DNA from: a bacterium
GTDB taxonomy: Bacteria > Tectomicrobia > Entotheonellia > Entotheonellales > Entotheonellaceae
Assembly (NCBI GenBank): GCA_027294925.1
Contig: JAPULM010000616.1
Coordinates: 1-6,838, forward strand
Reading direction: 5' to 3'
Length of the DNA stretch: 6,838 nucleotides
Shown here: piece by piece, positions 1-5,264 of the stretch
Position numbering within the stretch: position 1 is the stretch's first letter
Layout: every line of letters starts with the position of its first letter
Notes under the pieces: model-generated
The model's input: only the letters and a program-made list of their open reading frames with translations
Told to the model about the DNA's origin: nothing
Database searches by the model: none
Made by a program: the position numbers and the translations under genes

Positions 1-516
1 CTGTTCAAGGACCCAGAGCAGATCATCCAATGGCACCACACCATGAAAGTTACAGCCAAACGCCGCGCCGGCGCCAATGGTGGCCTCTGTCGCACCTTGT
101 TCTTTTGCCTTTTGCGCCCGTGCCGGAATCAAGGAGAGGAGCTCCTGGCGGGTACGGTTGTTGTTGCGCATGGAAAACTCGTCCGTCGCCCAGATCAGGC
201 TACGAGGCTTCTCCTCAGTGGTCAATTTATGCGCCCATTTACGCATCCGCTCTCTGCCCTTATCATTCAATGTCAGGGCCGTATAGGCGACCCCCGGCTG
301 GGCTGTAAACCGTTCACAAACCTCATCGGCATCGGCCATTTGCGGCACCCACTTGGGGCTGACAAAGGAGGTGATTTGCATCTTTTTCACACCGGTTTCA
401 GACAGCGCATCAATAAAGCGTATTTTGTCGTCGGTGGCGATCGCAGCGCTTTCAATCTGGAAGCCCTCACGCGGGCCTTGTTCGTAAATATGGACAAATT
501 TTGGCAGATCACTCAT
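1..516 (-). CDS. HMG-CoA lyase-like aldolase, N-terminal part (truncated by window edge)
   Basis: The minus-strand frame stays open from the ATG at 516 to base 1, giving 172 residues; the rest lies outside the window. It belongs to the HMG-CoA lyase / pyruvate-carboxyltransferase TIM-barrel family, which cleaves or forms C-C bonds next to a CoA thioester using a divalent metal. The family signatures are GPREGFQ at residues 14-20, TSFVSPKWVPQMAD at 49-62 (nearly identical to true HMG-CoA lyases) and a FGCNFHG segment near 150, where the family has FGCPYEG. Two expected active-site residues differ: the metal-ligand Asp after the catalytic Arg (human D42) is Glu17, and the position of human E72 is Gln47. 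The start is supported by AGGAG eight bases upstream (525-529) and a good promoter. It probably acts on an acyl-CoA related to HMG-CoA; exact substrate unknown. Confidence 0.85.
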   Translation of the reverse strand, partial: MSDLPKFVHIYEQGPREGFQIESAAIATDDKIRFIDALSETGVKKMQITSFVSPKWVPQMADADEVCERFTAQPGVAYTALTLNDKGRERMRKWAHKLTTEEKPRSLIWATDEFSMRNNNRTRQELLSLIPARAQKAKEQGATEATIGAGAAFGCNFHGVVPLDDLLWVLEQ

Positions 517-575
517 GCGTCTGACTCCTGCACTTGTACAGTCGTGACAATTCCTACCCCCTGACAACCGTAAGC

Positions 576-604
576 AGTGTAGCAGTGCCTTGCCGCAGCG
601 TCAA
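576..604 (-). promoter_or_regulatory. Sigma-70 promoter for the HMG-CoA lyase-like gene
   Basis: Read on the minus strand, a TTGACG -35 box (599-604) and a TACACT -10 box (576-581) are separated by exactly 17 bases. The -10 box is preceded by TGC, an extended -10 arrangement. Transcription would start near 569, giving a leader of about 50 bases before the ATG at 516. Seen by eye only; the fit to consensus is strong. Confidence 0.65.
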
Positions 605-639
605 TCTGGGGGTCGCCTGGGGGTGCAATTAGCAACAAC

Positions 640-656
640 GGCGGCAAGTCGCCGCC
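640..656. repeat. GC-rich inverted repeat between divergent promoters
   Basis: GGCGGC (640-645) and GCCGCC (651-656) are perfect complements separated by AAGTC. The element sits between the minus-strand promoter at 576-604 and the plus-strand promoter at 682-709. No T-run follows on either strand, so it is not a normal intrinsic terminator. It could be an operator for the divergent pair, a transcription barrier between them, or chance in a GC-rich patch. Confidence 0.4.
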
Positions 657-681
657 ACCTTGAGCAGAAAAAGATTGTTTT

Positions 682-709
682 TTGATCTCCTGTACCTAAG
701 TTGTACAAT
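682..709 (+). promoter_or_regulatory. Sigma-70 promoter for the DUF1232 gene, with overlapping TGTAC inverted repeat
   Basis: TTGATC (682-687) and TACAAT (704-709) are 16 bases apart, a good sigma-70 promoter, placing the transcript start near 716 and the ATG at 753 about 37 bases later. The -10 region overlaps an inverted repeat, TGTAC (691-695), seven bases, then GTACA (703-707). That location would suit a repressor site, though the arms are short. Confidence 0.55.
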
Positions 710-752
710 TGATGAGAATGGCATATGCAGTCGGTTCTCGCATGGTGGAGAG

Positions 753-1115
753 ATGAAACCGCGACACCTCAAACGTAAAAAACCTACACAAAGCAAGGCA
801 TCGTTTCGCCTGTTTTTGATCCGCCTATTTCCGCACCTGCCGAATTTTGTGCGATTGTTTTACCGTTTAAATCGAGACCCTCGCGTGCCATTCAGATTAA
901 AAGCGATGATGCCACTAACTATTCTATACATTCTGTCGCCACTTGACTTGATACCGGACACCATCCCATTCATTGGGCAGTTAGATGACCTGACCTTGTT
1001 TCTACTGGCGTTCTACTACTTCATCCGACTTAGCCCGCAGCATGTGGTTCAGGAACATGTCGAATTTATTGACATCAATTTCAGTAACAAATTAAAGGAC
1101 TGGTGGCGAGGCTAA
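753..1115 (+). CDS. DUF1232 (YkvA-type) small membrane protein
   Basis: A 120-residue protein of the DUF1232 family. The diagnostic motif is at residues 62-79: SPLDLIPD, then a short hydrophobic turn, then IGQLDDL. The motif helices and the following stretch (about 80-94, TLFLLAFYYFIRL) are hydrophobic, so membrane association is likely. The N-terminus is basic (residues 2-19). The family's biochemical role is not established; members are often short, as here. I chose the ATG at 753 rather than the TTG at 660 because the frame upstream overlaps the promoter, shows no family similarity and has no ribosome site. The 753 start has GGAG at 747-750, a rather short two-base gap. It is transcribed away from the lyase-like gene and lies 123 bases before the next plus-strand gene, so it is probably its own unit. 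Confidence 0.85.
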   Translation: MKPRHLKRKKPTQSKASFRLFLIRLFPHLPNFVRLFYRLNRDPRVPFRLKAMMPLTILYILSPLDLIPDTIPFIGQLDDLTLFLLAFYYFIRLSPQHVVQEHVEFIDINFSNKLKDWWRG

Positions 1116-1181
1116 AAAAGCGTTTAAATCAAGGTATCATGGACGCTGTTCTGTTTACGTGGTTTTGGTCTTAAGTTTTTA

Positions 1182-1201
1182 GTACAATACCCGTGCTGTA
1201 C
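1182..1201 (+). promoter_or_regulatory. Probable promoter/operator of the reductase-cupin pair
   Basis: A TACAAT -10 box (1183-1188) lies about 50 bases before the ATG at 1239, but only weak -35 matches are present at the proper distance. The box lies in an inverted repeat: GTACA (1182-1186), ten bases, TGTAC (1197-1201). A separate perfect 10-bp palindrome, GATGATCATC, follows at 1205-1214. A promoter with a weak -35 next to dyad symmetry suggests regulated expression; this is inference. Confidence 0.4.
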
Positions 1202-1238
1202 AACGATGATCATCTGACCAACGGAAGGAGAACACGCG

Positions 1239-2255
1239 ATGCGCTTCGTTATCTGCGGGGCTGGTGCTATTGGTGGCGTTATTGGCGGACAACTGGCTAA
1301 AGCGGGGCAAGAAGTCCTATTTATCGAGACCTTACAAGAACATCGAGCGGCCATTTTGGAACATGGCCTGCAACTGCGCGGCGTGCACGGCAACCACAGC
1401 CTCAAAGTTCCAGTGGTAGCGCATGCAAGTGAAGTCGATTTCCGCCCCGACGATGCGATCTTTCTAGCCGTTAAATCGTTCCACAGCGACGCTGCTTGCC
1501 AGGATATGCGGCAAGCAGCCGATTTAAATATACCCATTTTCTGCTCTCAGAATGGCGTGCGCAACGAGGAAGTGGCGGCACGCTATTTTCAAAACGTCAA
1601 CGGCGTGATGGTGTTAATTGGCGCCAAGCGCTTAGAGCCGGGCATCGTCATTCACACCGGTAACGGGCCAGTCGGTATTGGGACGTTTCCACAAGGGCTG
1701 AATCAAGCCGCCAAAGATGTCGCCGCAGCCTTGGACACGACCGATTTGGCGGTATACACGACCGAACACATTGATCGTGCCAAGTGGAATAAAATGTTGA
1801 TTAACCTCAACAACGCCGCGATGGGTTTAACCGGCTTTTCAAGCCACGTGGCGCGTGCCGATGCAGAAGCGCGCTTATGGATGGCCGACGTGTATGAAGA
1901 AGGGGCAGAGGTATTACGTGAAGTGGGTATTCAATATGAGGGCCCTCCCGGTATGGGACCAATTGAAGACCGTATTGCTGAATTGCGTAACCTTGATGTC
2001 ATACCGGAGGTACCGAAGACGGAAGAACTCAAAGGGCGTGCGTCGCTATGGCAGGATCTTCATCATCAACGTGGCGAGGTGGAGGCCGATTACTTTAATG
2101 GCGAAATTGCCAGACTCGGACGGGAGCACAACATTCCTACGCCATACAGCAGCCTGTTGGTGAAACTCATTAAAGAGATGGCCGCAGCGCGCGAGAAACC
2201 TGGCAAATATACCATTCAACAGCTCCGAGAGCTATTACAGAGTAAACAAAACTAA
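1239..2255 (+). CDS. Ketopantoate reductase-family (ApbA/PanE) NADP-dependent oxidoreductase, copy 1
   Basis: A 338-residue member of the 2-dehydropantoate 2-reductase family, which reduces a 2-keto acid with NADPH; the family is normally about 300-350 residues. The N-terminal Rossmann domain (about 1-165) opens with GAGAIG at 7-12 for NADP binding, followed by AVKS (K79) and QNG (N105). The helical C-terminal domain (about 175-315) has K185 and N189, at the places of the catalytic Lys and Asn, S269, and a VEADYFNG segment with E282 and D284, matching the usual TEIDFING substrate-binding motif. The start has GGAAGGAG eight bases upstream. The cupin follows at 67 bases on the same strand. The enzyme keeps the full active site, but a second family member nearby and a lyase-like neighbour argue for a catabolic substrate rather than pantothenate synthesis. 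Confidence 0.9.
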   Translation: MRFVICGAGAIGGVIGGQLAKAGQEVLFIETLQEHRAAILEHGLQLRGVHGNHSLKVPVVAHASEVDFRPDDAIFLAVKSFHSDAACQDMRQAADLNIPIFCSQNGVRNEEVAARYFQNVNGVMVLIGAKRLEPGIVIHTGNGPVGIGTFPQGLNQAAKDVAAALDTTDLAVYTTEHIDRAKWNKMLINLNNAAMGLTGFSSHVARADAEARLWMADVYEEGAEVLREVGIQYEGPPGMGPIEDRIAELRNLDVIPEVPKTEELKGRASLWQDLHHQRGEVEADYFNGEIARLGREHNIPTPYSSLLVKLIKEMAAAREKPGKYTIQQLRELLQSKQN

Positions 2256-2286
2256 ATCCAACAGGATGATTTGTTTGTAAGACTTC

Positions 2287-2302
2287 CCTCTCCCGGGAGA
2301 GG
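2287..2302 (+). promoter_or_regulatory. Perfect 16-bp palindrome between reductase 1 and the cupin gene
   Basis: CCTCTCCCGGGAGAGG is its own reverse complement. In RNA it would form a six-pair stem with a CCGG loop, followed by CTGATTTT and then the cupin ribosome site at 2311. It could be a weak intrinsic terminator or attenuator that lowers cupin expression, a stabilising hairpin for the upstream message, or a protein operator. The short, late T-run argues against a strong terminator. Confidence 0.5.
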
Positions 2303-2322
2303 CTGATTTTGGAGGAAAGAAA

Positions 2323-2709
2323 ATGCCACTCATCGATCACGAGAAAGTCCCCGAGTTGCAAATGCGTCCTGGTATTCGAGGCAAATTTCTCGCCAACCAT
2401 GAATTAGGCGCTACGGGTGTCAGCTTGCTCATCAATACGGTCGAGCCAGGGGCTAGTGCCCCTTTACATCTACACACGGTCGAGGAAACCATGCTGGTGC
2501 TAGAAGGGAAAGTCTGGGCTCAAGTAGGAGCAGAGCGATATACAGTTGGGCCGGGATATACCGTGATTATCCCACCGCATACGCCACACGCGTGGGGCAA
2601 CGCAGGACAAGACGAGGCGAAACTCCTGTGGGCATTCGCAGGTCCAGACCCATTCGGCGACGCGACCTATCTTGAGGGGGAAGCGCCAATCCATCATCTA
2701 GATGGGTAA
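2323..2709 (+). CDS. Single-domain cupin protein
   Basis: A 128-residue small beta-barrel cupin. Motif 1 is at about residues 43-61, with the metal ligands H49, H51 and E55 followed by VLEGKV. Motif 2 is at about 77-93, GPGYTVIIPPHTPHAWGN, supplying H89 and the closing N93. All four usual metal ligands are present, so a metal-binding enzyme is plausible, but cupins range from dioxygenases and isomerases to sugar- or ligand-binding proteins and the reaction cannot be named. GGAGGA at 2311-2316, six bases from the ATG, is a strong ribosome site. It is probably co-transcribed with the reductase upstream, with a palindrome in the gap. Its stop at 2709 is 30 bases from the stop of the convergent reductase. 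Confidence 0.9.
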   Translation: MPLIDHEKVPELQMRPGIRGKFLANHELGATGVSLLINTVEPGASAPLHLHTVEETMLVLEGKVWAQVGAERYTVGPGYTVIIPPHTPHAWGNAGQDEAKLLWAFAGPDPFGDATYLEGEAPIHHLDG

Positions 2710-2739
2710 AATTCACCACCATCCGGGGTAGGGGCTGAT

Positions 2740-3783
2740 TTATATGTGCGCAACATTGTCCGGGCTCGGCTTGATGTCGCCCCGCTCAACGCGCTTCACC
2801 ACTTCGGTAAGCGCTGCGTGAGTTGGGGCCGGGATCCCTACCTCTTCTCCCTTAGCGGCAACCAGACCGTTGATGAACTCAATTTCAGTACGACGCCCTT
2901 TGATAATATCCTGTCCGGTCGAAGGACGACCGGCCTCAGTCATCCGTTTGGTGCCGGCGATCATGACGCCTTCAATTTCTTCCAAGGCAGCAGGGTCACC
3001 CTCACTGGCCGCCACCCACTTATCAGCCTGCATGCCCCGAATCAACTCCAATTCAAAACCAAGCGCCTGTCCAACCCGAATCGATTCACCGCCGAGTTTA
3101 ATCGACAAACGACGGGTCATCTCCATTTCGATCATGCTTTTACTGTTCAAACCTGTACTCGCAGAGATGCCGTTGCCCATGGCATTCTGGGTCAGCTTGG
3201 TCCAGCGCTCACCCCAAAGATTCGTCGTTGTTTTGGCGCTGTCAACTACCGACAGCAGCTGCGCCACACCTTCAATACGCGGTGTAATGCGTCCGTGCAC
3301 CTCACCCACCCGGAATATCGTATAGGTTTCGCCACCCGGTTGTAGGGTACGCATGATATGGCCGGCCTTAAACGCGTCCACCCCAATGGTGCTGGCAACA
3401 CAACCAACGGTTTTACCCCAGCCAACCACACCTGCAATGCGCTCCTCATTAATACTATTTTGCAACGAAACGACAAAGCCGTTAGGGGCGAGATACTGCT
3501 TAATCATCATCGTCGCCCATTCCGTGTCGTAAGATTTCGTACTCACAAAGGCAATGTCTATCGGGGTCTTGAAGAGGCTTTGCACTTCATGCAAATGTAA
3601 TGCATTGACCCGGACATTGTATTCACCTTGTGTCCCACTCAGATTCAAGCCGTTGCCCTTAATATACTCAATATGTTCTGGCCATGGATCAATCAGCGTG
3701 ACATCTTCTCCAACACGAGCCATATGGCCGCCAACATAGCCACCAACAGCGCCAGCGCCCATAAAAACGATACGTTTTCCCAC
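2740..3783 (-). CDS. Ketopantoate reductase-family (ApbA/PanE) oxidoreductase, copy 2
   Basis: A 347-residue protein of the same family as the enzyme at 1239-2255 but clearly diverged from it. The NADP-binding motif is GAGAVG at 9-14, followed by STKS (K83) and LQNS (N109). The C-terminal domain carries K196 and N200 (WTKLTQN), S288 and GRRTEIEFING with E300 and E302, so the catalytic set is complete. The tail beyond about 335 (DIKPSPDNVAHI) is a short extension. Translation starts at GTG (3781-3783), chosen because AGGGGG lies six bases upstream and the glycine-rich loop falls at the normal distance from the N-terminus. It faces the reductase-cupin pair tail to tail. It may act on a related keto or hydroxy acid; pantothenate synthesis is possible but not favoured. 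Confidence 0.9.
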   Translation of the reverse strand: MGKRIVFMGAGAVGGYVGGHMARVGEDVTLIDPWPEHIEYIKGNGLNLSGTQGEYNVRVNALHLHEVQSLFKTPIDIAFVSTKSYDTEWATMMIKQYLAPNGFVVSLQNSINEERIAGVVGWGKTVGCVASTIGVDAFKAGHIMRTLQPGGETYTIFRVGEVHGRITPRIEGVAQLLSVVDSAKTTTNLWGERWTKLTQNAMGNGISASTGLNSKSMIEMEMTRRLSIKLGGESIRVGQALGFELELIRGMQADKWVAASEGDPAALEEIEGVMIAGTKRMTEAGRPSTGQDIIKGRRTEIEFINGLVAAKGEEVGIPAPTHAALTEVVKRVERGDIKPSPDNVAHI

Positions 3784-3789
3784 TGCTTT

Positions 3790-3796
3790 CCCCCTT
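3790..3796 (-). promoter_or_regulatory. Ribosome binding site fixing the GTG start of reductase 2
   Basis: On the minus strand AAGGGGG lies six bases before the GTG at 3783. No ATG with a comparable site is available before the nucleotide-binding loop, so this site supports the non-ATG start. Confidence 0.6.
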
Positions 3797-3835
3797 ATAA
3801 ATAGTATGTTTTAGATGACAGAGAGATGAGTGCCC

Positions 3836-3844
3836 ATTGTAGCA
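3836..3844 (-). promoter_or_regulatory. Extended -10 promoter for reductase 2
   Basis: Read on the minus strand this is TGC followed by TACAAT, an extended -10 element, about 52 bases before the GTG. No convincing -35 hexamer is seen 16-18 bases upstream, which is tolerated for extended -10 promoters. TACAAT is also the -10 box proposed at 704 and 1183. Confidence 0.4.
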
Positions 3845-4304
3845 TACACGCCTCTCATGCACCACAGCCCTCTCGGTAACCAAACATAAACGCTTGCATA
3901 TCGGCGCACGGCGGCTGGAAATTCCGAAATCCGCATCGCAATACAATGGGGGTGGAAAATGTGCAAAACGTTTTGGTCAGGCACTTATCTCCCTGCAAAC
4001 CATTCCGAAGACAGCCAAGACAAGTTTTGACTAGATTATTGGTATTGTTGAGGTTAGACAATTTTTCACCGCTGTTGGGGAAAACCTGGGAAAAACCACC
4101 TCTAAATAACGAAGAAATAAAGCCTCTGTCCACTTTGCCTAAATTCTATACAGTACAATAACCTCTTAAATTTCAAATACTAATCAGTTCTGTATTTTAG
4201 GCAAAATCGAGGCCGAATTGGCACCGTAAAACACCACCAGGCTTCCCTTTCTTTTTGACTTGGTGTATGTAGAGAATGGGTTTACAAATCGACATTTACA
4301 TCAG
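3845..4304. other. Long non-coding stretch before the decayed gene region
   Basis: About 460 bases upstream of the reductase 2 promoter hold no gene I can support. Short frames here (for example 3946-4161 plus and 3855-4133 minus) have no recognisable motif and no good ribosome site. The only clear structure is the inverted repeat at 4134-4205, plus a minor ACACCA/TGGTGT pair around 4230-4266. The sequence is AT-richer than the flanking genes. It may be old coding DNA decayed beyond recognition. Confidence 0.5.
4134..4205. repeat. Long imperfect inverted repeat (about 72 bp)
   Basis: The left arm is TTTGCCTAAA (4134-4143), four unpaired bases, ATACAG (4148-4153). The right arm is CTGTAT directly followed by TTTAGGCAAA (4190-4205). 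All 16 paired positions are exact complements, enclosing 36 AT-rich bases. A further GCCTC/GAGGC pair lies just outside the arms with unequal gaps. No coding sequence is inside. It could be a miniature inverted-repeat element or its remnant, a folded RNA, or a regulatory dyad. Confidence 0.5.
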
Positions 4305-4563
4305 ATGAAAGGGTTTTTGTGATCTAGGTCAGGTTATAGCCATGCCGTTTTGCACCATGCTACTTGCTGACATGGGCGCACGTGTGATTAAAATGGAGTC
4401 CCAGCAGTAAGGTCAAAACCGCATGTCGGCGGGCTTCAGACGAGTGCGCCACGGCCAGACCGAACGCGTCCCTGTGGCTCATCGCAATGAAGCAATCTTA
4501 CACGACCTGCTTGGCCATTCGCTAAACGAGATTCAACAATGGAAAGAAGAGAGCGTGGGATAA
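4305..4563 (+). pseudogene. Decayed CaiB/BaiF family III CoA-transferase with the central part deleted
   Basis: The plus-strand frame reads DLGQVIAMPFCTMLLADMG and then ARVIKMES (4321-4401), which is the N-terminal signature of family III CoA-transferases; intact members move CoA between carboxylic acids. It stops at TAA 4408-4410. Reading on in the same frame gives HRNEAILHDLLGHSLNEI followed by QQWKEESVG and a stop at 4561-4563, which matches the usual C-terminal tail of the family (GEHTEEVL.ELLGYS..EI). Only about 85 codons remain of about 400, so the middle was lost. The likely original start is ATG 4305, with a frameshift at the T5 run at 4314-4318. Frameshift, stop and large deletion together rule out a working enzyme. 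It hints that the locus once encoded activation of an organic acid to its CoA ester. Confidence 0.75.
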
Positions 4564-4767
4564 GAGTGAACTGCAAAAGACAGGCTGAAGTCGATGTACC
4601 CAAGGACCTCCTAGAGGGCGGGTTAAGCGCAGTCACAACCATGGACATCGATCTGCTACGGCGTACCGCAATTACCCCGCCAGTTTAGCAAGATAGAGCG
4701 CATTGCTTATAAAGATGATCCGACATTGGGAGTGATCAAGGAACTTCTGTCCGGCCGTACTAGCTGA
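4564..4767 (+). pseudogene. Frameshifted C-terminal fragment of an unidentified protein
   Basis: Directly after the CoA-transferase remnant, one frame reads AEVDVPKDLLEGG, then TTMDIDLLRRTAITPPV, and stops at TAG 4686-4688. The next frame picks up at 4687 with SKIERIAYKDDPTLGVIKEL and ends LSGRTS at TGA 4765-4767. The two halves look like one natural C-terminus broken by a single-base indel near 4680-4686. I do not recognise the family. There is no start or ribosome site, so only the tail of a gene is left. Position beside another fragment suggests one deletion event removed the rest of both genes. Composition looks protein-like but this is judged by eye. Confidence 0.5.
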
Positions 4768-4831
4768 CCTAACACTGTTGGTCAATCGTGATGTCGCAAC
4801 CCATCAATACCTATCATAGCTTAGGACATCA

Positions 4832-5146
4832 CTATTTTATCTGGCCAATAGGCCGCTTGAATGTATAGTCCCAGGCATCGCCAACCAGTTTTCTACCGAC
4901 TATTTCATGGTTGTTTAAGGCTGCGGTAAGTGGAAGCGTAACCAACCATGTCGCAGCGCCAAAGGCGGTCGCCAGCAACCCAACCGGACGCAATAGGAAT
5001 ACATCAACAAGGATCTTTTCAGCTGTAACGTCATTTAGTTCGTCTGCTTGAACCGGTTTGTCTTCAGCATAAACAACCGATGCAGTGAACATCATCAAAA
5101 TCGACAACACGGCAACGCTGGTCATGGTCAATTTGAATCTACGCAT
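4832..5146 (-). CDS. Small exported / membrane-anchored protein of unknown function
   Basis: A 104-residue protein. Residues 1-27 form a signal peptide: a basic start (MRRFK), a hydrophobic core at 10-25 and a likely signal peptidase I site after VYA27. The mature part has a short acidic segment, then LRPVGLLATAFGAATWLVTL (52-71), one hydrophobic membrane-type helix, and ends with YTFKRPIG (94-101). The two RPxG motifs flanking the hydrophobic segment resemble a family of small uncharacterised proteobacterial envelope proteins I recall, with no known function. AAGGAGG at 5151-5157 is a near-perfect ribosome site four bases from the ATG. It lies 118 bases downstream of the sigma factor on the same strand, with its own probable -10 box, so it may be read both alone and from the sigma gene. 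Confidence 0.8.
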   Translation of the reverse strand: MRRFKLTMTSVAVLSILMMFTASVVYAEDKPVQADELNDVTAEKILVDVFLLRPVGLLATAFGAATWLVTLPLTAALNNHEIVGRKLVGDAWDYTFKRPIGQIK

Positions 5147-5188
5147 GGTGCCTCCTTAAAAAGTCTCTAACGCGCCCGTCATATTATG

Positions 5189-5194
5189 AGTATA
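5189..5194 (-). promoter_or_regulatory. Probable -10 box for the small exported protein gene
   Basis: TATACT on the minus strand lies 42 bases before the ATG at 5146. The hexamer 17 bases upstream (TGGTAC) is a poor -35, so either an activator is needed or another sigma factor reads it. A weak -35 with a good -10 would be compatible with the alternative sigma factor encoded next door, but that is speculation. Confidence 0.35.
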
Positions 5195-5264
5195 ATGCAG
5201 CTTGAAGGAAAGTACCAGATAAGCTGAAATGATGGGAAGATGTCAGTAACGACCCCGTACACAA

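Noticed and set aside
30..564. Plus-strand open frames across 30-564
   Set aside because: They lie opposite the HMG-CoA lyase-like gene, which has clear family motifs, a ribosome site and a promoter on the minus strand; the plus frames show no motif.
660..752. TTG start extending the DUF1232 protein by 31 residues
   Set aside because: The extension overlaps the likely promoter at 682-709 and has no ribosome site or family-like sequence.
2301..2741. GGCTGATTT occurring at 2301-2309 and 2733-2741, on either side of the cupin gene
   Set aside because: Only nine bases, with no wider similarity around the copies; a chance repeat is likely.
2746..3739. Plus-strand open frames within reductase 2
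   Set aside because: They are shadows of the minus-strand reductase, whose complete catalytic motif set leaves no doubt about the coding strand.
3855..4161. Short open frames on both strands in the gap
   Set aside because: No motif, no convincing ribosome site and odd composition; treated as non-coding.
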